This document shows, one piece after another, positions 21,814 through 29,544 of a DNA stretch of 33,075 nucleotides. Made by a program: the position numbers and the translations under genes. The DNA lies in NCBI GenBank assembly GCA_013002505.1, contig JABDJL010000126.1, forward strand, positions 1 through 33,075. Reading direction: 5' to 3'. How positions within the stretch are numbered: the first letter of the stretch is position 1; every line of letters begins with the position of its first letter. The DNA comes from Lysobacterales bacterium. Its GTDB lineage: Bacteria > Pseudomonadota > Gammaproteobacteria > Xanthomonadales > SZUA-36. The notes beneath the pieces were generated by a model, which had not been told where the DNA came from, made no database searches, and saw nothing but the letters and a program-made list of their open reading frames with translations.

Positions 21814-22815
21814 GTGCGCAGGGAACAGGAACAACAACTCATCGGGGAGTCTCCCGGATTTCTCGAAGTGCTCGAGCATGTGTCGCGCGTTGCGCCACTC
21901 AATCGTCCGGTGCTGGTCATTGGAGAGCGTGGAACAGGCAAAGAACTGATCGCCGCCCGAATCCATTACCTGTCTGATCGCTGGGGAAACCCTTTCGTCA
22001 AGATGAATTGCGCAGCGCTCGCTGAATCCTTGCTCGAAACGGAATTGTTCGGCCACGAAGCAGGCTCGTTTACCGGCGCCAACAAACGCCGCCTGGGCCG
22101 CTTTGAGCTGGCTAACCAGGGCAGCCTGTTTCTCGATGAACTGGCCAACACCTCGGCACGGGTGCAGGAAAAAATCCTGCGTGTCATCGAGTATGGCGAG
22201 TTGGAACGGGTCGGTGGCAACGAAACCATCACCACTGACGTGCGAATCATCGGCGCCACCCATGAAGACCTGCCCACACTGGCAAGCGAGGGCCGCTTCC
22301 GGCCTGACCTGCTCGACCGCCTTGCCTTTGACGTCATCACCCTGCCCGCATTGCGAGACCGACCAGAAGACATACTCCAGCTGGCCGAGCATTTTGCAGT
22401 GAAAATGTCCGGGGAGCTGGGACTGGAATTGTTCAGCGGGTTTACCGACCGGGCCAAGAAAATGCTTCGGGAATTTTCATGGCCGGGAAATGTTCGGGAA
22501 TTGAAAAATGTTGTTGAGCGCGCCGTTTACTCCTGCGCTGATCCTGCTGAAGGCATTGACCATATCGTTTTCGATCCATTCGAATCTCCCTGGCGGCCTG
22601 GCGGCAGTGCCGCTGAAGAGGAAAAGCCGCGCGCGCACTTCGACCAGCCTTACGAATTCAAAAATCACATACGGGACTATGAAATTCAGCTGATCAGCGA
22701 CGCGCTGGCCACCTGCAAACACAATCAGAAAAAGACCGCCAAGTTTCTCGGCATGACCTATCACCAGTTACGCGGGTATTTGCGTAAGTATGAATTGACC
22801 GAAGGAGAAGACTGA
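21814..22815 (+). CDS. pspF: PspF-like sigma-54-dependent transcriptional activator
   Basis: 333-residue bacterial enhancer-binding protein with no N-terminal sensor domain, as in PspF. The AAA+ domain has Walker A GERGTGKE (37-44), Walker B LFLDEL (D108, E109), the RVIEYGELERVGG stretch and SWPGNVRELKNVVER. The sigma-54 contact loop reads GSFTGA (84-89), with Ser where GAFTGA is usual. A Fis-type helix-turn-helix ends the protein (KTAKFLGMTYHQLRGYL). The start is a GTG at 21814 with CAGGT just upstream. Similarity to E. coli PspF runs end to end, but no pspABC genes neighbour it, so its target operon is elsewhere. It is convergent with alr. Confidence 0.9.
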   Translation: MRREQEQQLIGESPGFLEVLEHVSRVAPLNRPVLVIGERGTGKELIAARIHYLSDRWGNPFVKMNCAALAESLLETELFGHEAGSFTGANKRRLGRFELANQGSLFLDELANTSARVQEKILRVIEYGELERVGGNETITTDVRIIGATHEDLPTLASEGRFRPDLLDRLAFDVITLPALRDRPEDILQLAEHFAVKMSGELGLELFSGFTDRAKKMLREFSWPGNVRELKNVVERAVYSCADPAEGIDHIVFDPFESPWRPGGSAAEEEKPRAHFDQPYEFKNHIRDYEIQLISDALATCKHNQKKTAKFLGMTYHQLRGYLRKYELTEGED

Positions 22816-22824
22816 GGCTACACC

Positions 22825-23898
22825 TCAGGTGTTCAGGCGATCGACTCTGCCGGTGACGCCACAAACCAGTTCGTAGGGAATGGCATTGGCCGCCGACGCA
22901 ATTTCTTCAACCGGCAATCCTGGCCCCCACAACAGTACCTCGTCGCCACAACGGGCATCATCGTGGCCGCTGAGGTCTATCGTGATCAGGTCCATTGAAA
23001 CCCTGCCGGCCAATTGCGCGCGACGACCGTTGACCAGCACCGGCGTTCCGTTTTCAAGGTGCCTCGGATATCCATCACCGTAACCGATCGCCGCCACACC
23101 AATGCGCATATCCCGCGGACATGTGTAGGCAGCCCCGTAGCCGACGCGGTCTCCTTCACGGGCATCGTTAATCGCAATCAACTCACAGGCCAGCGACATG
23201 GCCGGACGCAGGCCATGGTCCTCACCAATACTCCCGTTGATCGGGGAGATGCCGTAAAGCAAAATCCCTGGCCGAACACAATCCCGGTGACTGTCCTTGA
23301 AATTCAAAATTGCGGCGGAGTTTGCCAGCGACTGCCTGAGTTCCATGCCAGCAGATACCTTGTCAAACAGTTGTATCTGGGCCGCCGTCATCGGATTATC
23401 CGCCTCGTCCGCACAGGCAAAGTGGGTCATTAACCAGGGGGCACCGGCGCCCTTTATGCTCCTGACAGCTTCGAGCAGTCGAGGCGCATCTTCGGCCGGA
23501 AAACCCAGCCGGTGCATGCCCGTATCGAGTTTCAGCCATATTCGTTTCAGCGAATCAAAGCCGAGTTCCTGCAGTGTTGATAACTGCTCAGACTGGTGAA
23601 CAACTAACTCCAGGCCCAGGGCGCGAGCCAAAGCCAGGTCATCCCGGTCGGAGAACCCCTCCAGCAGCAACAGGCGCCCGGCCCAGCCAGCCTCGCGTAC
23701 CATTTTTGCCTCGTCTGGCGTGGCAACGGCAAAAAGATCGGCGGCCGACAGTGCTTTTGACACTCGTTGGATACCATGACCATAGCCATCGGCCTTGATG
23801 ACACACGCAATCTGGCTGTCCCCGCAGTAACTGCGCACCACACCAAGATTGTAGGCAAGCGCTTCCAGGTCGATTCTGGCTACGGTGTTGCGACTCAT
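22825..23898 (-). CDS. alr: Alanine racemase
   Basis: 357-residue pyridoxal-phosphate enzyme that makes D-alanine for peptidoglycan. The cofactor lysine is K35 in the signature VIKADGYGHG. The barrel domain includes WLKLDTGMHRLGF and LANSAAILNF, and the C-terminal beta domain includes RVGYGAAYTCP with the catalytic-type tyrosine, IGYGDGYPR and RVSMDLITIDL. It follows dnaB by 24 bp on the same strand, the usual gammaproteobacterial dnaB-alr pair. Confidence 0.97.
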   Translation of the reverse strand: MSRNTVARIDLEALAYNLGVVRSYCGDSQIACVIKADGYGHGIQRVSKALSAADLFAVATPDEAKMVREAGWAGRLLLLEGFSDRDDLALARALGLELVVHQSEQLSTLQELGFDSLKRIWLKLDTGMHRLGFPAEDAPRLLEAVRSIKGAGAPWLMTHFACADEADNPMTAAQIQLFDKVSAGMELRQSLANSAAILNFKDSHRDCVRPGILLYGISPINGSIGEDHGLRPAMSLACELIAINDAREGDRVGYGAAYTCPRDMRIGVAAIGYGDGYPRHLENGTPVLVNGRRAQLAGRVSMDLITIDLSGHDDARCGDEVLLWGPGLPVEEIASAANAIPYELVCGVTGRVDRLNT

Positions 23899-23922
23899 GG
23901 CTCTATTGCGGATGAGCCCGGA

Positions 23923-25317
23923 TCAGGCCCCGTCCGGCCAGTCGCCCTGGTCGGGCCCGTATTGATCGAAAGACAGGTTTGCAAATCGCAGCCATTGGCC
24001 CTGGAACGCAAGGTTTACCGTACCGATTTCGCCATTGCGATGCTTGCCGATAATGATTTCGGCCTTGCCGCGATCGGGAGATTCCTCGTTGTAAACCTCG
24101 TCGCGATAGATGAACAGGATCAGGTCCGCGTCCTGCTCAATCGATCCTGATTCCCTGAGGTCAGCCATCACGGGCCGCTTGTTGGGCCGCTGCTCAAGTG
24201 CGCGGTTAAGCTGCGAAAGCGCGACCACGGGCACGTTGAGCTCCTTGGCAATGGCTTTTAATGAGCGTGAAATTTCTGCGATCTCTGTCGCCCGGTTCTC
24301 CCGCGTATCCGGAACCGCCATCAATTGCAGGTAATCGATCACAATCAAGCCAATATCGTGCTCACGCTTCAGGCGCCTTGCCCTGGCGCGTAACTCGGCC
24401 GGTGACAGCGCCGGCGTTTCATCGATGAATATCTGGCTTTTCTGAAGCAGGTTCATCGCCGAGGTCAGTTTAGGCCAGTCCAGGTCATCCAGGTTGCCGG
24501 TTCGCATGCGCCCCTGCTCGATCTGGCCAAGAGAAGAAAACAGCCTCATGACCAGTTGCAACGACGACATCTCCATGCTGAATACTGCTACCGGCACATT
24601 GTTTTTAATCGCCGCATGCTCAGCAAGATTCATGGCGAAAGTGGTTTTGCCCATGGCCGGCCGGCCGGCGACGATGATCAGGTCTGAGGGCTGCAGCCCG
24701 GCTGTTTTCTTATCCAGGTCCTGGAACCCGGTTGAAATACCGGTAATTTCCCCTTCGAACTCGTATAACTCCTGGATTTTGTCGATCGCGAGCTTGATAG
24801 TGTCCTGCACAGAGACGAACCCGCCACCACTGCGTGCCCCTTTGTCAGCAATCGCAAAGACCATCTGCTCGGCTTTCTCGAGCAAGGTATGGCTTTCCCG
24901 GCCATCAGAGGCATACGCGCCGCTGGTGATCTCCGTGCCCACGTCTATGAGGCTCCGAAGAATGCTTTTTTCACGGACAATCTCGGCATAGGCCTTGATG
25001 TTGGCTGCGCTGGGCGTGGCATTGACAAGTTCACTGATGTAACTGCCACCATCGACCAGGTCTAGCTGGCCGTGCGAGTCGAACCATTCCGTAATCGTTA
25101 CTGCGTCACAGGGACGGCTGTTGTCATGCAGCTCCCGAATCGCCCTGAATATCGTGCGGTGATCCTCGCGATAGAAATCAGACTCGGTGACAATATCGGC
25201 CACCTGGTCCCAGGAGCTTCCTGATAACAGCAGGCCGCCCAGTACAGATTGCTCCGCATCAATGGAGTGCGGCGGAACCCGGATATTTTCGATGCTTGCA
25301 AGTTGCGGTTCTGCCAT
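23923..25317 (-). CDS. dnaB: Replicative DNA helicase DnaB
   Basis: 464-residue hexameric helicase of the replication fork. The N-terminal primase-interacting domain (about 1-110) begins RVPPHSIDAEQSVLGGLLL. The RecA-fold helicase domain has Walker A GRPAMGKTT with Lys near residue 224, VFSMEMSSLQLVMRL, LIVIDYLQLM and SQLNRALEQRPNKRPVMADLRESGSIEQDAD. No intein is present. The start lies only 25 bp after the strong rplI terminator and has no clear ribosome-binding site, so how it is expressed is not obvious. Confidence 0.98.
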   Translation of the reverse strand: MAEPQLASIENIRVPPHSIDAEQSVLGGLLLSGSSWDQVADIVTESDFYREDHRTIFRAIRELHDNSRPCDAVTITEWFDSHGQLDLVDGGSYISELVNATPSAANIKAYAEIVREKSILRSLIDVGTEITSGAYASDGRESHTLLEKAEQMVFAIADKGARSGGGFVSVQDTIKLAIDKIQELYEFEGEITGISTGFQDLDKKTAGLQPSDLIIVAGRPAMGKTTFAMNLAEHAAIKNNVPVAVFSMEMSSLQLVMRLFSSLGQIEQGRMRTGNLDDLDWPKLTSAMNLLQKSQIFIDETPALSPAELRARARRLKREHDIGLIVIDYLQLMAVPDTRENRATEIAEISRSLKAIAKELNVPVVALSQLNRALEQRPNKRPVMADLRESGSIEQDADLILFIYRDEVYNEESPDRGKAEIIIGKHRNGEIGTVNLAFQGQWLRFANLSFDQYGPDQGDWPDGA

Positions 25318-25341
25318 GTCGACGAGGTGGGTCCGTTACGC

Positions 25342-25375
25342 AAAAAAAATGCGGGTCGATGTTAATCGACCCGCA
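25342..25375 (-). terminator. Intrinsic terminator of the rpsF-rpsR-rplI operon
   Basis: Minus strand: perfect 11-bp stem (25350-25360 with 25365-25375), tetraloop, then eight T. It lies 43 bp past the rplI stop and 25 bp before the dnaB start. Confidence 0.92.
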
Positions 25376-25418
25376 CCTGCCAGCATAGTGTCAAGTGAAA
25401 ACAACCGCAAGCGGTTGA

Positions 25419-25868
25419 TCAGACTTCTGGCTCAATTCGGACTTTTACGGTCGTTTCAACATCTGCATGCAGGTAAATCGCAACGTCAAATTCACCGGTA
25501 TTGCGGATCGGGCCTTCGCCCATAATCACTTCGCTCTTTTCAAGCGCGTGACCCGCATCCGTTACGGCAATGGCAATTTCGCGAGGCCCGATAGACCCGT
25601 ACAGTTTGCCCTCTTCACTGGCATTGGCGGTAATCTCGATCTCGAGACCCTCCATCGCAGCCTTGCGGGCCTCTGCTTCACCAAGTCGCTCCGAAGCAGC
25701 CGCTTCGAGTTCATCCCGGCGGGCTTCAAATTCGGCAATGTTTTCCTTGGTTGCCGGTACCGCTTTGCCCTGGGGGACCAGGTAGTTGCGGCCATAGCCG
25801 GGTTTTACATTGACACGTTCGCCAAGGTCTCCGAGATTCAGCACTTTTTCCAGCAGAATAAGTTCCAT
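25419..25868 (-). CDS. rplI: 50S ribosomal protein L9 (bL9)
   Basis: 149-residue large-subunit protein with two globular domains joined by a long helix. The N domain begins [28 protein letters not shown], then the charged connecting helix ([24 protein letters not shown]), then the C domain with [13 protein letters not shown]. The start at 25868 has an excellent GGAGGA ribosome-binding site; an upstream in-frame ATG would add 49 residues antisense-like to the family. It is 16 bp after rpsR and is followed by a strong terminator. Confidence 0.97.
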   Translation of the reverse strand: MELILLEKVLNLGDLGERVNVKPGYGRNYLVPQGKAVPATKENIAEFEARRDELEAAASERLGEAEARKAAMEGLEIEITANASEEGKLYGSIGPREIAIAVTDAGHALEKSEVIMGEGPIRNTGEFDVAIYLHADVETTVKVRIEPEV

Positions 25869-25884
25869 CAGTTCCTCCCGGTGA

Positions 25885-26109
25885 TCAATGGTTATCAGTG
25901 TATGGCAGCAGGGCCAGGAAACGCGCACGCTTAACAGCTGTGGCCAGCTGGCGTTGGTAACGTGCCTTCGTTCCGGTGATCCGGCTGGGCACAATTTTAC
26001 CTGACTCGCCGACATATTCTTTCAACATGTTGACATCTTTATAGTCGATCTCGCTGATACCCTCGGCGGTAAAACGGCAATACTTTCTACGTCGAAATTG
26101 TCTGGCCAT
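25885..26109 (-). CDS. rpsR: 30S ribosomal protein S18 (bS18)
   Basis: 74-residue small-subunit protein that pairs with S6 on the platform. It begins [18 protein letters not shown] and has the core [13 protein letters not shown] and [19 protein letters not shown] followed by [12 protein letters not shown]. It starts 2 bp after the rpsF stop, so the two partner proteins are tightly co-expressed. Confidence 0.98.
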   Translation of the reverse strand: MARQFRRRKYCRFTAEGISEIDYKDVNMLKEYVGESGKIVPSRITGTKARYQRQLATAVKRARFLALLPYTDNH

Positions 26110-26111
26110 GA

Positions 26112-26744
26112 TCAGGATCCTCCAGTCGTTTCAGGTTCACCAGTCGATTCAGCCGGCTCAGGAACTGTTTCCGCGGCGGGCTCTTCGGTCGCTGCGGACG
26201 CCTCAGAGGCCTCGGCTTTGTCATCGTCAGCTTTGACGTTTTCTGTGCTCTCTTCGGTCGCTGCGGACGCCTCAGAGGCTTCGGCTTGATCATCGTCAGC
26301 CTCGACCTTTTCCTCAGACTTTGGCTCGTCGGCCGGAGCAACCTTTTTCTCTTCCGCCGGTTCTTCATCAGCTTGTTTACGTGCCCGCCGCTTATGGTCG
26401 TCACGACCACCGCGATCTTTTTCTTCCTTGGCTTTCATCATCAAGGACTGGTCGCTGATCGCCGTCTGCCGCTTGATCGTCAAATGGCGCAACACGGCGT
26501 CATTAAACTTGAACACGCCTTCGAGTTCTGCGAGCGTTTCCGCATCGCACTCGATGTTCATCAGAACGTAATGTGCCTTGTGCAATTTGACGATGGGGTA
26601 AGCAAGCTGACGCCTGCCCCAGTCTTCGAGGCGGTGGATCTGACCACCTTTGGATTCGATCAGGCTCCGGTAGCGTTCAAGCATAGCCGGCACCTGCTCG
26701 CTCTGGTCTGGATGGACCAGGAAGCAAATTTCATAATGTCTCAT
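26112..26744 (-). CDS. rpsF: 30S ribosomal protein S6 (bS6) with a long acidic repetitive tail
   Basis: 210-residue S6. The normal globular domain is residues 1 to about 100 ([17 protein letters not shown], then [25 protein letters not shown] and AVLRHLTIK). It is followed by about 100 residues absent from E. coli S6 (135 aa): first a basic stretch ([13 protein letters not shown]), then Glu/Ala-rich sequence with two near-identical 19-residue units ending [12 protein letters not shown]. The start at 26744 is preferred over an in-frame ATG at 26765 because MRHYEI is the family N terminus. It is the first gene of rpsF-rpsR-rplI. Confidence 0.95.
   Translation of the reverse strand: MRHYEICFLVHPDQSEQVPAMLERYRSLIESKGGQIHRLEDWGRRQLAYPIVKLHKAHYVLMNIECDAETLAELEGVFKFNDAVLRHLTIKRQTAISDQSLMMKAKEEKDRGGRDDHKRRARKQADEEPAEEKKVAPADEPKSEEKVEADDDQAEASEASAATEESTENVKADDDKAEASEASAATEEPAAETVPEPAESTGEPETTGGS
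26181..26318. repeat. Two tandem 69-bp repeats inside rpsF
   Basis: Copy A (26181-26249) and copy B (from 26250) share an identical first 30 bases and stay highly similar to about 26311. The period is 69 bp, or 23 codons, so expansion keeps the reading frame. They encode the repeated [12 protein letters not shown] units of the S6 tail. Confidence 0.85.
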
Positions 26745-26764
26745 TGTATTCCTCGTGGATTTCA

Positions 26765-26785
26765 CAGCCCGGTCACCCGGCGCTG
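26765..26785 (-). promoter_or_regulatory. Hairpin in the rpsF leader, candidate S6:S18 control element
   Basis: In the transcript, CAGC pairs with GCUG, and inside it CCGG pairs with CCGG, around a GUGA tetraloop with one bulged G; it lies 20 nt before the rpsF ATG. Leaders of rpsF operons often bind the S6-S18 pair through a CCG-containing structure. Whether this hairpin matches that motif was not tested. Confidence 0.3.
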
Positions 26786-26871
26786 AAAAAGCCTCCCTGA
26801 AAAATAATCAACACAACAGGTGAGGCAAGGATTGCCCCGGCCGACCATAGCCAGTCAACCGAAGGCGGCGG

Positions 26872-26901
26872 ATTATATCAGTGCTTCTTTAACTTGGGCA
26901 A
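26872..26901 (-). promoter_or_regulatory. Promoter of the rpsF-rpsR-rplI operon
   Basis: Minus strand: -35 TTGCCC (26896-26901), 18-bp spacer and a perfect -10 TATAAT (26872-26877). It lies about 130 bp upstream of rpsF, just past the stop of the IscA-type gene, and gives a leader of roughly 120 nt. Confidence 0.7.
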
Positions 26902-26908
26902 GGCCGGT

Positions 26909-27253
26909 CTAGGCAGCGGAAATGGTGAAGCTCTCACCACAGCCACACTCTTCGGTGGCATTTGGGTTGTCAAACTTGAAAGTGCGATTCAGACCATCGA
27001 CCACGAAATCGATTTCAGAGCCCTGCAGGTATGGCAGGCTCTGCGCGTCGACCAGAACCTTGACGCCCCGGTCCTCGAAAACCGCGTCCGAATCACCAAT
27101 GTCGCTATCGAGTTCCACCGTGTAGGCCCAACCCGAACAGCCGGTCTTTCTAACGCCCAGCCTGAGCGCGGCCTGCCCCTCTTTTTCAAGGAATTCCTGC
27201 ACCCGTTTGGCAGCGGATTCTGTCAACTTGATAGACACTGGCACCTCTGGCAT
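26909..27253 (-). CDS. iscA: IscA-type iron-sulfur cluster carrier
   Basis: A-type Fe-S carrier of about 109-114 residues that passes clusters to apo-proteins. The three ligand cysteines are present: one in the TGCSGWAY motif and two in ECGCGESF at the C terminus. The FEDRGVKVLVD and LNRTFKFDNPN segments resemble IscA more than ErpA. The ATG at 27253 gives MPEVPVSIKL; a GTG at 27238 with a good AGAGGT site upstream gives VSIKLTESAA, which matches IscA length better and may be the true start. It stands alone, with no isc genes beside it, and is divergent from asnS. An ErpA-like role cannot be excluded. Confidence 0.88.
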   Translation of the reverse strand: MPEVPVSIKLTESAAKRVQEFLEKEGQAALRLGVRKTGCSGWAYTVELDSDIGDSDAVFEDRGVKVLVDAQSLPYLQGSEIDFVVDGLNRTFKFDNPNATEECGCGESFTISAA

Positions 27254-27336
27254 TTGATAAAGCAATAAAAAGCTGACGCTGTGACAGCCGTGCATTATTA
27301 TCTGGGGCCTTTGCAGAGCATATCAACCGGTTCCCT

Positions 27337-28737
27337 ATGACTGTTCCCAGTATTCGCACTGCCCTTTCGGGCAGTATTTCGCCAGGCACACCCGTGACCG
27401 TTGAAGGTTGGGTCCGTACCCGAAGGGATTCAAAAGCGGGTTTCTCGTTCATTACCGTGAGCGACGGTTCTTGCCATCATCCGATCCAAGTGGTCGCACC
27501 AGCCGAGTTGCAAAATTATCGCGAGCAGATTCAAAAACTGACCAGCGGTTGCTCCGTTCGCTGTTCCGGAGAATTGGTCGAATCGCGAGGCCGCGGTCAG
27601 GCCTATGAAATTCAGGCCCGGGCAGTCGAAGTGCTGGGGTGGGTTTCCGACCCCGACACTTATCCGATTCAGCCCAAACAGCACAGCTACGAGTTTTTGC
27701 GCGATGTGGCGCACTTAAGACCAAGGACCAACACTTTTGGAGCAATTACCCGAGTGCGGCACGCTGCAGCGCAGGCCATCCATCGGTATTTCGACGAACA
27801 TGGGTATTGCTGGATCAACACACCCATCATCACGGCCTCGGATGCCGAGGGCGCCGGCCACATGTTCAGGGTCAGCACGCTGGACGCCGTCAATCCACCG
27901 TTGACCGACAACGGAAATGCTGATTTCAGCAAGGATTTTTTTGGCCGAGAGACTTTTCTGACCGTTTCCGGCCAGCTAAACGTTGAAGGTTATTGCCTGG
28001 CCATGTCAAAGGTGTATACGTTTGGCCCAACTTTCAGGGCCGAGAATTCAAATACGACGCGTCACCTTGCGGAATTCTGGATGGTGGAACCAGAGATCGC
28101 GTTCGCCGACCTTACTGATCTTGCCGACCTGGCCGAAGATTTTTTGAAATACATATTCAGATTTGTGCTCGAAAATTGCGCAGAGGACATGGTTTTTTTC
28201 GAAAAACACATCGAACAAGACGCCCGGACCCGCCTGCAGGCATTGATAGATTCTGATTTCGTCAGGATCGATTATGCCGAGGCCATCGATATACTGGCGG
28301 CATCCGGCAAGAAATTCGAGTTCAAGCCGGAATGGGGCCTTGACCTGCAAACAGAACACGAACGATTTTTGACAGAACAGCATTTCGGTGCACCCGTGAT
28401 TGTTGGAAACTACCCTGTCGAAATCAAAGCCTTTTACATGCGTCTGAATGACGATCAGAAAACGGTGGCCGCACTGGATGTCCTGGCCCCTGGCATCGGT
28501 GAGATTATCGGTGGGTCTCAACGCGAAGAGCGGCTCGACGTATTACAAAAGCGCATGACCGAAATGGGCCTGGATCAGCACACTTATAACTGGTACCTGG
28601 ATTTGCGACGATATGGGACTGTGCCACACGCCGGGTTCGGCCTGGGTTTCGAGCGACTGATCAGCTACATCACCGGTATGTCCAATATCCGGGACGTGAT
28701 CCCCTACCCCCGAGTACCCGGACGCGCGGATTTCTGA
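27337..28737 (+). CDS. asnS: Asparagine--tRNA ligase
   Basis: 466-residue class IIb synthetase that charges tRNA-Asn. The N-terminal OB-fold anticodon domain (about 1-110) contains [20 protein letters not shown]. The catalytic domain has motif 2 region [26 protein letters not shown] and motif 3 [16 protein letters not shown], ending with the family's [14 protein letters not shown]. Its stop codon overlaps the start of the next gene (TGATG), so it heads an operon with the SDR and catabolic genes. Confidence 0.98.
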   Translation: MTVPSIRTALSGSISPGTPVTVEGWVRTRRDSKAGFSFITVSDGSCHHPIQVVAPAELQNYREQIQKLTSGCSVRCSGELVESRGRGQAYEIQARAVEVLGWVSDPDTYPIQPKQHSYEFLRDVAHLRPRTNTFGAITRVRHAAAQAIHRYFDEHGYCWINTPIITASDAEGAGHMFRVSTLDAVNPPLTDNGNADFSKDFFGRETFLTVSGQLNVEGYCLAMSKVYTFGPTFRAENSNTTRHLAEFWMVEPEIAFADLTDLADLAEDFLKYIFRFVLENCAEDMVFFEKHIEQDARTRLQALIDSDFVRIDYAEAIDILAASGKKFEFKPEWGLDLQTEHERFLTEQHFGAPVIVGNYPVEIKAFYMRLNDDQKTVAALDVLAPGIGEIIGGSQREERLDVLQKRMTEMGLDQHTYNWYLDLRRYGTVPHAGFGLGFERLISYITGMSNIRDVIPYPRVPGRADF

Positions 28738-29522
28738 TGGATATCTCACTGGCTGGAAAGCATGCCCTGGTTGGGGGCGCAAGTCGTGGAATTGGTCGGG
28801 CCACGGCCATTGAGCTGGCAAAAAACGGCGCCCACGTCACCCTGCTCTCGCGAAACCGGGAAACGCTCGAAGAGGTTCGCCGCCAACTGGACACTTCCGA
28901 TGGTCAACAACACCTGGTCATCGCGGCAGATTCCAGTGATCCGAAGCATACTGGCGAGGCCGTTGCGGCGTCGGCGATACAAAAACCTTTTCAGATCGTC
29001 GTCAACAATACGGGCGGGCCTCCGGAAGGGCCCGCCTGGTCAGCAGGCCTGGATGAATACCTGCTGGCGTTCACACAACACCTGTTGTGCAGCCAGTCCA
29101 TCCTGCAGGCCGTATTACCTGGCATGCGGGCTTCAGGATACGGCCGCGTAATCAATGTCATTTCGACCTCGGTAAAACAACCCATTCCAAACCTCGGAGT
29201 TTCCAATACCATTCGTGGTGCCGTTGCCAACTGGGCCAAAACACTCTCTGGCGAGTTGGGCGCCGATGGAATCACGGTCAACAACGTGTTACCCGGATTT
29301 ACGCAAACCGACCGATTGACAGACATCATCCAAACCCGATCTGAAAGCACCTCTTCCCCACTTGAAAAAGTCGCTGAAAAGATGATGGCAAGCGTGCCTT
29401 TGAAGCGTTTTGCCACTCCCGCTGAGACCGCTGCAGCGATTGCATTTCTCGCCAGCCCGGCCGCAGGATATATTAATGGAGTGAACCTGCCAGTCGATGG
29501 AGGCAGGACCGCCAGTCTTTGA
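28737..29522 (+). CDS. SDR-family protein lacking the usual catalytic Tyr-x3-Lys
   Basis: 261-residue Rossmann-fold short-chain dehydrogenase/reductase-like protein. The dinucleotide site GGASRGIG is near residues 13-20, and VNNTGG replaces the usual NNAG. The active-site Ser is present in VISTSVKQ. The position normally holding YxxxK reads SNTIR, so Tyr is replaced by Ser and Lys by Arg. The C terminus (VNNVLPGFTQTDRL and GYINGVNLPVDGG) is typical. It overlaps asnS by one base and precedes the dehydrogenase by 22 bp. A normal redox reaction is doubtful. The context points to 3-hydroxyanthranilate breakdown, but the substrate is unknown. Confidence 0.85.
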   Translation: MDISLAGKHALVGGASRGIGRATAIELAKNGAHVTLLSRNRETLEEVRRQLDTSDGQQHLVIAADSSDPKHTGEAVAASAIQKPFQIVVNNTGGPPEGPAWSAGLDEYLLAFTQHLLCSQSILQAVLPGMRASGYGRVINVISTSVKQPIPNLGVSNTIRGAVANWAKTLSGELGADGITVNNVLPGFTQTDRLTDIIQTRSESTSSPLEKVAEKMMASVPLKRFATPAETAAAIAFLASPAAGYINGVNLPVDGGRTASL

Positions 29523-29544
29523 AGATACTAAGCGGAACTGGACA

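Noticed and set aside
22812-22828. CTGAGG/CCTCAG hairpin between pspF and alr as a two-way terminator
   Set aside because: The stem is only 6 bp, lies over the pspF stop and the end of alr, and has no T run on either side.
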